From Stereum hirsutum FP-91666 SS1 (lineage: Eukaryota; Basidiomycota; Agaricomycetes; Russulales; Stereaceae), in contig NW_006763133.1 of NCBI RefSeq assembly GCF_000264905.1, positions 2,056,329 to 2,120,328 of the forward strand: 64,000 bases of DNA, in the 5' to 3' direction. The notes beneath the pieces were generated by a model. The model was not told the origin of the DNA, searched no databases, and saw only the letters and a list, made by a program, of their open reading frames with translations. This document shows, one piece after another, positions 37,362-49,084 of the stretch. The translations under genes were made by a program, and so were the position numbers. How positions within the stretch are numbered: position 1 is the first letter of the stretch; the number at the start of each line of letters is the position of its first letter.

Positions 37362-38713
37362 TCATATTCTCGTCATCTCGCTCTTCGTGCTCGGCTCGCG
37401 ACGTCTTGCAGACCTTCTAATCACCCCACTCCTCCTGCCTCTCATCCTCTTCTTCTTCTCCGCAGAGGAAGATTGTGCTCTGGAGGGACCCATGCTAGTA
37501 GCAGTGATCATGGTAGCTGTCGTCTTTGGGACTGAACGTAGGTTTGTCTCGGGATTGACGTGAAAGGATGATTGGACCCGAGAAACTGAGGCTGATGTCG
37601 ACTGCGTGTCTTCCGATTGAGTACGAGTCACTCGGGAGCGGTTCTGACGGGTAGAGGATGAAGGGTGTGTGGAGACTATCGCAGAAGGCGGATCATTCCA
37701 AGCGGAGCCGTTGTCACTCCGAGTGAGGCTCGTGTCGCTGTCGGTCATGGTTTCGTCTCCCGCCAAAGCTTGAATCATCGGCTCTGTGGTAGCTACTAGC
37801 AAGAATGAGATGCCAGCCGCGATGGAGGAATTTCCCAAAGGATCTCACCGTAGAAGAGTCTCTTGTTCTTCGACATCGGGGCGACTCTCTTCCTGTCAAC
37901 CTTGGATGCCCTCGGCGGCGGTCCAGGAGCTACGAGCATCGGCTGTTTCTGCTTCTCGTCCTTTAAATTTGCACGAGAGCCCGCTGAAGTGGGAGAATTG
38001 ACATTGAAGCTACATGGAAGGCTCTTTTTGGAATTGGTAGAAGGTAGTGAAAGGTCGCTGGGCGTCGCGAAAGCCTGTGTGATCAAGTCGTGTAAGACCA
38101 TCAAGACCGAGAGAAGCAGAGTCGCAAGCCACGGAAGAGCCTCCCCGTAGACAAAGACAAAAATGTCTTGGAAAAGGTCCCGCGTAACAGGTAAGAGTCG
38201 ACGAGTGAGGAGGGTCAGGACGGGTTGGAGTATGCTTGAAAGTGTAGTAGTGATCGAGACGCGGGAGGTAGAATTGTTGGAAGGTCGTGAGACGACTGTA
38301 TAAAGTGAGAGAACCAGAAGACATGATACATTCAAAGACAGTGTATTCCAGGGTGTGAGGAGCCCAGCGATAGTTCGAGGTTCGAGAGCTGGTATAGCGA
38401 AGGCATTTGCAGAAAGAAAGCTGTTGTTTGAGGGAAATGTGGTAACGGGGACGGCTGTTCCAAGTACTGGCTCGAATCTGAGCAGAAGTATGCGAGAAAC
38501 ATCATCAGGATCTAAGGCGCAGAGCACTACAGCGAGCGATGTGAGCGCAAGGGAGAGCCGCCGAGAACCTGTGCATAAAAGGATCGAGAGATATAGGAGG
38601 GAAGGAGCCGCTACGAAGGAGCATATCACGACAAGCAAAGATGAGGGTGCCATGCTTTCGCTGCCAGTTGAAAGAGACGATGCCAGCATCGTATAGTGGC
38701 GTAAGAAGACCAC
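37362..38713 (-). CDS. Unknown multi-pass membrane protein with basic Ser-rich tail
   Basis: Family not recognised. Two exons, 38713-37849 and 37795-37362, give 432 aa in frame; a Met at 38689 is an equally good start. The N-terminal half has several hydrophobic segments: LLVVICSFVAAPSLLYLSIL, LSLALTSLAVVLCALD, LSLNVSCLLVLSLYTVVS, and ALPWLATLLLSVLMVLHDLI. The C-terminal half is soluble, Ser/Thr-rich and basic, ending with KKKRMRGRRSGVIRRSARRR, a possible nuclear-envelope or ER retention type of tail. It is transcribed away from CMR1 through a 192-bp shared promoter with MCB-like boxes. Confidence 0.68.
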
Positions 38714-38766
38714 TACCCAGGGACTCTAGTGGTGGTATGGCGCAGAGTTGGCGGTGACGTGACAAT

Positions 38767-38882
38767 ACGCGTCAGTGACCAAAAGTGACCAGTCGTGAGT
38801 GTGACGTGACATTACGCGAAAGAGTGGCCGTAACGCTCGGTCGCGACTCGCGATCACATCACCTTGTTTAACCGGAACGCGT
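38767..38882. promoter_or_regulatory. Two MCB-like ACGCGT boxes upstream of CMR1
   Basis: ACGCGT occurs at 38767-38772 and 38877-38882, in the 192-bp gap between the divergent starts at 38713 and 38906. This matches the doubled boxes at the two H2B promoters. It is inferred to place CMR1, and possibly its divergent neighbour, under G1/S (MBF-type) control. Confidence 0.45.
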
Positions 38883-38905
38883 CTCACACTTTTGCCTACG
38901 CCAGA

Positions 38906-41215
38906 ATGGTCAAGACAGCATAGTGAGTAACACTTTCTTGCCATGCTATACGTTGGTCTGAATTCGAGATAGTGAATTGGAACGCGAGGCGAATATTGCG
39001 AGAAATCGCGCTCTCCTCGAGCAACTCGAGCTGAAGGAAGCCGTCGCCGCACTCGGAATACCAGCGAAGACTAAACCAGAACCTAAACAGTCGAAAGCGA
39101 AGCCGATTCAGCCCTCTAAGAGAGTCAAGAAGGAAGCATCCGGGTCTGATGTGACAACGAGGAGACAATCTGCTCGACTTAAGAGGCCGCCTACGCCTGA
39201 TCTTAACGAGAGCCCTTCGAAGAAGCGCAAACGCGAGGTACGTAGCTCCTTGTTGATATAAGAACAATACCAAGACACAGACCATTTCTTAGAAAGAAGA
39301 GGAGGATGCAAGGAAGAAGGAAGAGGACGAAAGGTTCGCAGCTGAAGAACGCGCTCGTGAAACTAAGAAGCCTCGTCATCAAGATCTCACGCTGTCGACC
39401 TTGGCCGAAAGTGAGGAACTAGAGGAGGGTAGCCTGACCAAATTTTATGGCGTTCTTCAGCAAGTCTGCAAAGTACCACACCCTCGTCGAGTGGGTGAGG
39501 ACGATGCCTTCACGTTTGATGGCGACAGCAAGGCGGAGGAGGCAGAAGTGGGTGATCTACGGAAGAAGCTGAGCACTCTGAAAGTCGTAGCCAGAGCGAA
39601 GGTCACCCAGGACCGTGTCTATAGCGCTGCATACCACCCGGAGGTCACCAAAGACTTGATATTTTTTGGAGGTGAGGCACAAATTATCCTTTTGTGATTC
39701 ACCAACTCACTCCTCATACGTAGACAAACATGGACAGCTGGGCATCTGGGATGCTCGAGCACCAGCCGATGAAGTCGACGATGACGAGGAGTCCTCGGTT
39801 CCCCCGGAGGACAAGGAGGGCGGCAAGTATTGGCGATTGCAGGCTCATTGGCCCGCCACGTCGAAATCTTCGATATCATGCATCAAATTTGATCCTCTAG
39901 ACGCCCACTCTGTGAGTTCACCGTTCACGGCCCTGCACACGCTCTGACTTATGAAACTTTAGGTCTTCACTAGTTCATATGACTGTACCATTCGACAGCT
40001 CTCTTTCACCTCGGGACTCTCTCGAGAGGTGTTCTCCACCGACGATACCCTCATATCTTCCTTCGACTTGGCGCCTTCTGGTCACGAAATGTGGATATCA
40101 GACGCTCTTGGTGGTTTAACGCATTTGGATCTCCGAGAGGATAAAGCTCACGCCAGATGGTATCAACTGAGCGACCAGAAGATTGGAAGCGTCAGCATCA
40201 ACCCACGAAGACCGGAGTATCTGGTGACCGCGTCGAACAGTCGCACTCTCAAGTGAGTCATATATCTTATTTGTGCTTTGGGCGTTCTGCAAAGCCTGAC
40301 TACTTTTCATAGGATCTGGGATGTGCGTCGACTATGCAATCTTCCTGTGAGTATACTCGCGAATCAACAATTCCCTCAAATATTGATAAACGGTGTCAGG
40401 TTGTGGACGACTTGTTAGAATTCGACTCTGAACAAGTCGGAAGGCACCTCGCGTCACCAGCGGGGAAGACCACCTTGCGCGGTGAATGGAGTCATGGAAA
40501 ATCCGTAAGCGCTGCTTATTGGGATCCAAGGGGCAGGTCCATCGTCAGCACATGCTACGACGACAAGCTAAGATGTAAGTTCCCAACACTGGCTTATAGT
40601 ATATAGGTGGCCATACTCATATTTTCTTACCGCCAGTGTGGGACTTCAAGCCTTCAATATTCGACAAAGACGCCAAATTCCCTTCTACTCGCCCCTTCGC
40701 CCAGCTCAATCATGACTGTCAGACGGTATGAACATGTAGTGACTACATCTTTGCTTGACAGTGCTAACGCCTTCATGTTGGTCTCGCAGGGGAGATGGCT
40801 CACCATCCTCAAAGCTCAGTGGTCGCCAAATACCGATGCTCTCCCACATTTCACCGTCAGTCGTTTTGTCGAATTGCGCTTTCCAAGCCCGTACTGACTG
40901 GGCTGGGTTCTAGATTGGCAATATGAAACACTCTTTGGACATATTCGCAGGCAATGTAAGTAGCGTTCCCGTGCTTGGTTGCGCACTCAGCGCTGACATT
41001 TCCCAGGGCGATCTTCTTGCGAGATTACACGATAGCTCAAAGTACGTTCGCTCTTCCCTTTCACTTAATCAAAACTTCATGGCTGACTCTGACCTTCACG
41101 CAGGATTACCGCCGTTCAAGCCGTCACCGCGTCACATCCGAACGTAGTCGAACGTGCGGCCAGCGGAAATGGCAGCGGACGATGCGTGCTATGGGCACCG
41201 CCCGACGTCGACTAA
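38906..41215 (+). CDS. CMR1: CMR1/WDR76 DNA damage-binding WD40 protein
   Basis: Nuclear WD-repeat protein that binds damaged or replicating chromatin and joins protein-quality-control foci under replication stress. It begins MVKTAY in a 17-nt exon (38906-38922), then the conserved N-terminus ELEREANIARNRALLEQLEL and a basic tail with a nuclear-localisation look (SPSKKRKREKEEEDARKK). The WD domain includes KVTQDRVYSAAYHPEVTKDL, DKHGQLGIWDARAPADE, VFTSSYDCTIRQLSFTSGLS, IGSVSINPRRPEYLVTASNS, KSVSAAYWDPRGRSIVSTCY and LWDFKPSIF, ending RCVLWAPPDVD at 41215. At least eight short introns. The domain order and the ARNRALLEQL signature identify the family clearly. Confidence 0.93.
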
Positions 41216-41556
41216 GCTATTTCTTGAGCTGTGTTTTATTTCTTCGGGCTCCATATTTGAGCGGATCCTCATCTGTATTCTTATCATTGTTGTGTCTTTC
41301 TTGGATATACGCTATTGGCTTTGACAGGGAAATGTCACATTATTTCGCTGTTTCTATGTGCGTTCCGGTATGAGCTCAGGTTACCGTTGAACTTAACCTA
41401 CGAAGTGCCACTTCAAAGGGGCCACCCTCGGAATGACGTCACTGGCCCGTTGGAGACGCTACCATTGTCATGGTCATCGCCTCCAACGGGCTCCTTCACA
41501 AGGAACCACTTCACGAACCTGCACAATAAATCACCACCGAGTATTTCACCTCCACC
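41216..41556. other. Short tandem intergenic region
   Basis: 340 bp lies between the CMR1 stop and the next start on the same strand. It is T-rich just after CMR1 (3' UTR) and CA-rich just before 41557 (leader CACCTCCACC). Nothing else was seen. Confidence 0.5.
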
Positions 41557-41941
41557 ATGTCCACATCACAAGTAAGCCTCAGAGCATACATGCTTTCAAC
41601 CGAATTTCGCCGATTTACTTGGCTAATAATAGGACGGCGCATGGAAAGCGAAGGAGACCAGCGAAGAAGCCCGGTACGCTCACCAGAAGGTACTGTTCTG
41701 TCCCCTCGAGTTCAAAACGAGTTTGAGCTTTTTTCAACTTCTTGACGCCATATTTATATCCCCTGTGACATGTCTGAACGAACAGGAGCAAGAACAACTC
41801 GCAGCATTGCGTGCTAAGAACTCCGATGCGAGCAAGCCTGCCAGCAGCACGAACACCTCGAAGGATCGTGATTTCGAGGGTGGCTATGGAGGACAGGAAG
41901 ATCTGGAGGATAGGTATGCGACGACGAGTGGGGAGCATTGA
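41557..41941 (+). CDS. Small 75-aa helical protein, weakly like ATPase inhibitor IF1
   Basis: Three exons, 41557-41571, 41633-41689 and 41786-41941, give 75 aa in frame with good splice sites. It starts MSTSQDGAWKAKETSEEARY, then a charged helix AHQKEQEQLAALRAKN and a Gly/Asp-rich tail (DFEGGYGGQEDLEDRY). The helix resembles the end of the F1-ATPase inhibitor core (KEQxQLAALR), but there is no mitochondrial presequence and the inhibitory segment is not obvious. I therefore give no symbol. Alternatives are a small stress protein or another coiled-coil adaptor. Confidence 0.65.
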
Positions 41942-42972
41942 GTATAAGATATTATTCGGGTGGTGGTAGGCTCTAGTCGTTTGCTCAGGGGCTAGTAGGA
42001 AGGGGAAGACAGGACGACCGACGAAATATGGACAGTTTCGATGTATGAATAGCTTTTCGATGCAGTAACGAAAAATATTGTCAGACCATACCTATCTGAC
42101 CACTACCCACAGCCCAGGCTCTAATTTGAACTCGAAGCTGAATTGACGAGTCGGGTATACAGATCGGATAAGCAACCACCACTACTACTCTACTCTACAG
42201 CCAAAACCCGCCTGTGAACGAGCCTAAGAGTCAAGAAAACGAGCGTATTAATTGCGTGAATGACTGGTAGGCGAGATAGCAAATGAATGTGATTGGACGA
42301 CCGAACAACCTTGAATACTGTAGCGGGCAAACCAGGCAAAACTGTCCATGATTCGAAAGTAAAAAAAGAACCAGCCGCGCTCTGCAAGTCTGAATCGGTG
42401 AGATCACGCAACGGCTCGGCTCGGAGATGGGTCGACTCATATGTGATGGACGAGCATGATGTGAACGGGTAAGAAGTGAAGTGACGAGGGTACAATGAGA
42501 CACGGATACGAAAACAAGACGCAGCGGACAGGGTGAAAGAAAGGATAGCGTTCGTGCGAATAAGGTGTAAATCGCCTACTTGATTGCGAGCGCGTAGCTT
42601 TAGCGGTGAGGATGAGGATGAGGATGGGAAGATGATATAATAAACAAACAGGCAATGTCCATGAGAGCGATACGAGACTAGATGAGACGGTGGAAGCGCG
42701 ACAAAAACGAGGCAGGGCAGGGGGTAAGTAGACTAGATAAACTGTAAATGTTGCTGCTGCGAGGGACAATCGTACCCAAAAACAGAAAAAGTTCTGAGCG
42801 ACGAGCGACGAAGAACCGTAAAAAGGGAGAACTATACACACACTAGGAGATCGCTTCTAACATACTATTATAAGCAGCTCTCACAGACGCACACTAAAAC
42901 ACACACGTAGTCCGTTGACGAGCACATCACAAAAACCCAAAGAGGAAGCAGGTATCATACCATATCGCTTGA
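41942..42972. other. Convergent 3' intergenic region
   Basis: 1 kb lies between the small gene (+) and the glucanase (-). It contains (GATGAG)n-like sequence at 42605-42630. A 134-codon minus-strand ORF at 42437-42841 is hydrophobic and Cys/Leu-rich but lies where the glucanase 3' UTR is expected and has no family match, so it is not called. Confidence 0.6.
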
Positions 42973-45813
42973 TCATTGTTTCGGCGGCGTGGTAATCGTG
43001 GGTGGAGGAACATCCGCACGCTTCGCAGCAGCCGTCCCACACGCTGGTGGTGCTGCCTCCGCACTCTCGACCCAAGGAGAGAGATACGAACAAGTCGCGA
43101 CGGGCACCATCATGCTCGTCTGATCCGCCGTGTTGAACCACCCGTTCCCGGCGTCGACGGTGGAGCCCTTCGAATCGGTGAACGTGGGAGGCGGAAGCGT
43201 GACAATAGTTCCCGTAGGGGTATACGTGGGTAAGTCAGTCGCAGCGCCGTCAGCGTTGGAGATGGAGGCGGGAGGCCAGGTCAACGAGGAGGTGACGGCA
43301 GCGGCGATGTCGCCTGCACCGGCGCCGCCAGTCTGAGCGGCGGAGAGGGAACCGGTCCAGGGATCGCTGTTGCCACAGGCGCCGACGGCCTCACGGGGAT
43401 CGGTGGGTATCCAGCCTTGATCCAAACCGAGCGAGTAAGACCATGCTGGGGCTTCTACCTTACCGGTCTCGGAGGAGTTGCCGATTTTCCACGTCCAGAA
43501 GAACCAGTTCTAATATTAAGAGGAAATGAATCAGTAAAGCACACGGGAGGTATATTTTCGTAGTGGAAACGAACCTGGAGAGCGTCCATGCTCGACATCG
43601 CGAACGCCTTCATGTTATCCTTCGTCGTCTGGTTATAGTTCTCCCAGTCCAGCCACGGGTCACAGCTGCCGATGACAGGCCATGAGCCAGTATACGTTCC
43701 CTCGTACCGCGTGCCCAAGTTCACTCCGTTGACAAAGAGACCGCAATCGTTGATAGCGTTACTCCACTCGCCTGCACCGGTCATCCCAAATGCGTCCATC
43801 GAGGTGTTCATAATCGAACCCCACGCGGTGCAAGGCGCATTGATCTCTGAGCTGAGAGGAGCCGTGATTTGGTCCTGGAAACAGAGGTAGGGATGGTAAT
43901 CAAGCGCAATCCGGTCGGCACCCTCGAGGAAGCCAGCCCATTTGGGCACACCAGTGAAACCGTCGTGGTAGGAGATCATGGGCCCATTACCCTCGCCAGT
44001 CCCAGACACACCACGAACAGCTTTGTACGCCTGGTAGTAGCTGCAGTCATCCGGTTAGACGCGAACACGACACAAGAGACAGAACATAAAACATACTAAA
44101 GCTCAAGGTTGTCAAAGCCAATGACAGAGGCTTGAGGCTCGTTGGTGACACCGAACATGACGACGACGTCTCTGTATTGAGGCTGTGAGATGAACTCGGT
44201 GATAATGCGAATGTAGTCAAGCGAGCGCTGAGCATTGGCCAAGCCCATGGTGCCGTTCATCATGCTGATTGTCCCCAAGCGACCCGAATGATTCCAACCG
44301 TTTTGACTGCCGGGCAAAGAATGCAAGTCGAGGTTGATCCGGATACCGTACTTGCGTGCCCATTTGATAGCCTTGAGGAAGTATCTGTGATATACAGATC
44401 AGACCCTTCAAATCATCATGGCGAAAAGTGACCGTAAACATACGTCCACGAGGTCTTCTCCAAGAAAGGCTCTCCGTCGCGAGTCTCGATAGCCCAGTAA
44501 GCAATAGGTATCCGAACGAAGTTGAGGCCAGCTCCAGCGATAGCCGCGAAGTCCGTCTCAGTCTATATCACTGTGTTAGTAGAGAACGTCCAATACGTGC
44601 AGCAATACAATGTCTCACGATGAACGACTTGTAATGGTCCTCTAGCTGTCCAATTCCGCCGCCGGACGACGTGTCTGCAGCCATGGCCTCGCTGAGCGTC
44701 CATTCGTCGATCGCGACGGGATTCGCATTGGCGTACTTCTGATACAGAGCAGGAGCACTAACTTGGAATGAGACGAGACGAACGGAGTGACAGCAGAACC
44801 GAAGCTTACATAAACTAAAACAAGGGTCAAATATGAGCTTCTTTGAAACTGAAGGACAGCTCATAAATTCACGTACAGGTTCCGTGACAAGCCACCCGCC
44901 GAGGTTAACCCTGCAATCGATTAGGATGAGCGCTTGCCAGATGGAGACGGACTGATTGCGCTCACCCTCTAATTTTATCCACACCCCAGTTGAAGGATTC
45001 GTTCAGCGCGGGACTCCACGACTGAGCGCGTGCGGCATTGTTGAACGGATCGTCCTCGTCGAAGTACCATGTGCCGCCGAAGCTGTTCGAGTAAGTGAAG
45101 GTCGACCCATCATCCATGGTAACAGTACTCCCATCTCCACCTGTCTTGACGGTCGACTTGGCAGAGCTGGGAGAGGAGCCCGAACTTGAGCCCGGGTCCG
45201 ACGAGGAGCTATTGCCGGAGCCAGAAGCGGAAAGGTTGGAGGAGCTCTTCTTGGCGTTAATCGCGACTGGCACGGCGACTGCAATAGCGATAATGACGGC
45301 GACGACGATTCCGCCGATGATGAAGAGGTTTCGCTTGGACTTGAGTGGCCCTGGCGCGGCGTAGGTGTTCCGCTTCTCGCTCAGGTAGCGATTGGAGCCA
45401 ACCTCGGCCATGGGCACGCCCGTGCCCTCGTCAGGATAGGGAGCGCTGGGGTCATCACGGTAGCTGAAGTCACTGCGTGGGTCTGGTGAGTCTCTAGCAG
45501 AGCCTGGCTGGTCTGTGTTCAGCGCGTAGACGGAGGAGTTGACAGTGGACTGAGGGCGAGTGTTATACGAGGCCACAGAGTCGCGGATGCTGGGACCCTC
45601 TCCGGGCACGGTGCCCATGAAACGAGGACGCTCGAGGGAGGCCATGGTGGTCGGATCAAAGTCAAACTGAAGATGATCGTATCCTGGAGTGGAGGAGGCA
45701 GAGGCAGCGATGTCCTGCTCGTCTCTGTAGGCCAGGTCGGGTGTGGAGTGGTTAGTCGGAAGGGGGTCGTACGAACCGCCCTGCGCTCCAGCCGGACGAG
45801 ACATGGTCGGCAA
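42973..45813 (-). CDS. Membrane-anchored exo-beta-1,3-glucanase, GH5 subfamily 9 type
   Basis: Cell wall glucan-modifying enzyme of the exgD-like class. The cytosolic N-terminus (about 160 aa, Ser/Asp/Pro-rich) is followed by one signal-anchor span (NLFIIGGIVVAVIIAIAVAV) and a Ser/Gly linker, so the catalytic domain faces the wall. The GH5 fold includes VNLGGWLVTEP, FVRIPIAYWAIETRDGEPFL, INLDLHSLPGSQNGWNHSGR, the acid/base Glu in VVVMFGVTNEPQASVIG (about 44140), DYHPYLCF, and the nucleophile Glu in GAGEWSNAINDCG (about 43760), then NWFFWTWKIGNSSE. A Thr/Pro-rich C-terminus ends TITTPPKQ. The gene has about six introns. Starts at 45813 and 45804 (MPTMSRPAG) are both possible. Confidence 0.92.
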
Positions 45814-46731
45814 GCGCTATAGGGTAAAAACTGGGAATTACGAAAATGCCAAAAGCGATGAATGAACGAAGATCTGTCAGGAGCATGAAGCGAGCCGAAT
45901 TAGTGATTAATACGAACAACGAACGAGGGACTAGTTCGGTGGCGCCGCCCAAAAAGTACTGAAAGGCGACTGAAGGAAACAAGGAGGACGAAGGCGAGGA
46001 CGTTGGGAAAGGGGACAGCGGGGCGAGGCTCTGATGGAGGTGTGGTAGAGAGCGTTGAACCACACGGAGCAAGTCCACCATCCAACTAAATATCTGCTCT
46101 CCGCCCAGCCATCACGCTTGTTATTTCCGGCGTCCAACCAATTGCCATGTCACGATGTCTTGCCTTTCTCTCCTCCTCCTCGGCTCGGCGTCGGCTCCTC
46201 TCCCTGAACCCAGCGTGTTCCATTTTTGCTGGTTATTTTTGCGCATTCCTACCTCGTTTCCTGCATTTTTCTCAGATTATTGAGCAGCATTACGGGAACA
46301 TGGATGCGGGACGCGTGCAGGAAGCCGCGCGCTTTCCCCAGCTTTCCCGATCTGCATCTCTCGGCACGCCACGCTGCACTGCATCGTCCTCAGAAATAGA
46401 TCACGCGCCCTCAACTTTATCCCAAAAAACGGCCATGCCAAGCCGTGGTTTGCGCCACATCACAGGTTAGTCTGTGCCACACGAAAGAGACCGCAAAGCG
46501 GGACATAACTGGAATACATGTCGACATCCACACGCCTGCTAAGGGTATATGTATGTGTGCTAGTAGGTATATGTGTGCTAGTAGTTACAGAGATAGAATG
46601 GTATTTGATGAACGGTATGATAGAACATGTTCCCCTACAACGCCCAAACCCTATCCACATGACAAAATTAGAACAAATCGAACAGAACACAAACACGCGA
46701 AAGTCGTCCATAAATCATTACCCCTCTCTCA
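45814..46731. other. Promoter of the glucanase and 3' region of the upstream gene
   Basis: About 900 bp between two minus-strand genes. It contains an imperfect direct repeat of TGTGTGCTAGTAG at 46555-46582 in which GGTATATG is also repeated. No gene was supported; small ORFs lack family or frame support. Confidence 0.5.
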
Positions 46732-48828
46732 TCAATACCCACCACCGTCCATCCTGCTCTTCCTGTCCGGCCCATACAATCCATAGATACTATACGTAGG
46801 GCTCCTATAGTCCTCGTAGTCTGTCGGGTTCGCATGCGCCAGAGCCATCTGAGCGAGCGTAGGCAGCTGTGGCGCTGTAGACACTCTAGGCTGTTTCCAG
46901 GTGTCACGTTTCCGCGAGGCGGATCGAGATGAAGCCATTCCCGTCCCATTATCCATAGCCCTAGTCTGTTCGGCCACCCCAGCCTGAGAAACAACGTCGT
47001 CCGAGGACAACATCAACATCCCCAACGACGTCGTCGCCTCCAATCCCGGACTATCCAACATCCTCATCCCCAAGTCCTTCTCCTTCTTCGTCCCTCTCCT
47101 GCTCAACGAATCGTCGGGCCAGACGGTCATGCCCGGCGAAAGTGGATCAGGAAGTTCCGGCGTGGCGAGACCGAGCGCCATCGTCAACGCCTTCGTGCTT
47201 CTGTGACGTTGCTCACTCGACTCCGGCGATGGAACAGGTGGGACCGCGTGCAGATTGTCGTCAAAAGGATCGGCTAGAACAGGAGGCGGTACCCTCTTGA
47301 CGTTCGACGTAGAGGCGGAGCCACGCACATAGGACCCAGCGTTGTAAGAAGCCTTGACCGGAGCGCGACCTTGAGCGACGGATTTGACTGGGGCCGGCAG
47401 AGTAGGCGATACGACTTCAGCTCCTTCGTAGGCGAAGTATTCCGACTCGCCGTAGAGGGTGGACCGTCTTGCCATGGCACGAGCGTCGAGTGTACTCCGG
47501 CGTGCGCTAGATCTTCTCTTTGACTTGGGCACGGGGTCGACTTCGGTGTTGGCCCCGGTGATACCTTGAAGAGCAGGATCACTGACCGCGACACCGATGT
47601 CTTCATGACCCCGAGCGGTCATCCGAGGCGTCCCGGGGTATATGGACATAGAGACAGCAGAGAGTCGGGAGGTACCAGGGTTCTGCATCTGTTGCATCAT
47701 CGGCTGAGCGAGCATGACATTCGATGCTTGTTGTATCGTAGCAGTGTGAGCCGAAGAAATTGAGATACGGGGATCTTCTGTGTGTCTGGGAGCAGGCTTG
47801 CGAGACGGTGACGAAACGTTGCGAGTGCCGTACCCGCCAGGGGAGAGGAACTGATTTCCAGTGGTCGCTTGCTTCGGGATGCCAGACCGATACTGAGTCC
47901 AAGTCCAAGGTGCTTGATTGCTGCCGGGTCGAGAAGAAAGTCGCTCTTTGCCTCCGAACAACGGTGAACCGGGGTCCTCGTCCGGACCATCTAGGAAGTC
48001 GGAGTCGTGCTGAAGAATAGGCAAAGAGGGTCGTGGCATGGGTGGTCGACGAGGTTTCCTGCACATCCTGAAGACGACGTAGACGGCTGCTAGGAGCATA
48101 GCAGAGCCGATGGCTAGTAAGACGATAGCAACAGTCGGGAGAGACCCATGTGGTTGTTGACCGATGCGAGCAGCGCCAGCCTCGGAATTGCTGACAGGCG
48201 AATGAACCGGAGTAGAAGACGAGGAAGGATATACAGTATCAGACATAGAGGTGTGGCCAGTAACGATTGGAGCGTGAATAGTAGGCGTTGGAGCTGGCAG
48301 AGTCAGAGTAGGAGAAGAGACCGTAGAGACGACCAGGTTCAGTGTTGTGAGGCTCGAGTTCGTATGCGCGGGAGTCGACAGCGAAGAAGATGGAGACGGA
48401 GCGTTTCCAGAGGATGAGTGAGAAGCAGGGGGGTCATTAGAGGTACTGGTCTGCGCCTTCTCGCGGTTGGCCTCTGTTTTCTTTGGTGGGTTCGTGTGTG
48501 GCTTGTGCGATGGTTTGTCCTTATCCTTGTCTTCGTCGTCCGATTGAGAAACGACCAAGTTATTCACATTCGATTTCGAGGCGTTTTTCTGCTTTGTTTT
48601 CGTGTCGTTGCTTGCATGCGTGGAACGAGCTGAAGACGTGGTAGAGTGGCGCGACATAAGACCGAGAAACGAAAGGAGCGGGCGTGATACGCGACCAGCG
48701 CAGGTAGAGAACGATAAAACCGTGACCGTAAAAGCCGGCGGGATGATGAGAGCAAAGAGAAATGAACCAAAAATGAACGCGGCACCGACGCGCACCGAAC
48801 TTTGACGCGGTCCACGCGCTTGGCGCAC
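46732..48828 (-). CDS. Mucin-like single-pass membrane protein, possible wall sensor
   Basis: Uninterrupted ORF of 698 codons from 48828; a Met at 48657 (MSRHSTTSSARS) would shorten it by 57. The N-terminus from 48828 is a hydrophobic segment (GAAFIFGSFLFALIIPPAFT) usable as a signal anchor. A Ser/Thr/Pro-rich stretch follows (about residues 60-225), then a clear TM span (TVAIVLLAIGSAMLLAAVYV) with a basic stop-transfer flank (RMCRKPRRPP). The cytosolic tail of about 440 residues is Ser/Arg/Pro-rich and ends PTYSIYGLYGPDRKSRMDGG. A Ser/Thr stalk, TM and long tail recall WSC/Mid2-type wall-stress sensors, but I see no WSC cysteine domain. Function is unassigned. Confidence 0.75.
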   Translation of the reverse strand: MRQARGPRQSSVRVGAAFIFGSFLFALIIPPAFTVTVLSFSTCAGRVSRPLLSFLGLMSRHSTTSSARSTHASNDTKTKQKNASKSNVNNLVVSQSDDEDKDKDKPSHKPHTNPPKKTEANREKAQTSTSNDPPASHSSSGNAPSPSSSLSTPAHTNSSLTTLNLVVSTVSSPTLTLPAPTPTIHAPIVTGHTSMSDTVYPSSSSTPVHSPVSNSEAGAARIGQQPHGSLPTVAIVLLAIGSAMLLAAVYVVFRMCRKPRRPPMPRPSLPILQHDSDFLDGPDEDPGSPLFGGKERLSSRPGSNQAPWTWTQYRSGIPKQATTGNQFLSPGGYGTRNVSSPSRKPAPRHTEDPRISISSAHTATIQQASNVMLAQPMMQQMQNPGTSRLSAVSMSIYPGTPRMTARGHEDIGVAVSDPALQGITGANTEVDPVPKSKRRSSARRSTLDARAMARRSTLYGESEYFAYEGAEVVSPTLPAPVKSVAQGRAPVKASYNAGSYVRGSASTSNVKRVPPPVLADPFDDNLHAVPPVPSPESSEQRHRSTKALTMALGLATPELPDPLSPGMTVWPDDSLSRRGTKKEKDLGMRMLDSPGLEATTSLGMLMLSSDDVVSQAGVAEQTRAMDNGTGMASSRSASRKRDTWKQPRVSTAPQLPTLAQMALAHANPTDYEDYRSPTYSIYGLYGPDRKSRMDGGGY

Positions 48829-49084
48829 GTGATCGACGCATTATCGCAAAGCTGATCTCGCTTCAGTTCGCCGTCGCGCCTTGTCGCTCCTCCTCTCCCC
48901 TCGGATTCCCCCCTCATCCGGTTGCCATCGTCCATAATCTTCTTGAAATCCTACGATAGAGGTCGATATAGACGTCCCTTTCTTGCGTATCTCGGCTCAG
49001 CAGCAATCGTTTAGGTCATCGCCATCCCCATACAGTTAGATTATTACATACAGCGGTGAACTCCAACTCGGCAACCGCGCAGAT

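Noticed and set aside
42437..42841. 134-codon hydrophobic minus-strand ORF
   Set aside because: Lies in the expected 3' UTR of the GH5 gene; no credible start context or family.
46545..46585. Imperfect direct repeat as a possible CRISPR or mobile-element end
   Set aside because: Only two copies, no spacers, inverted ends or transposase nearby; a simple tandem repeat.
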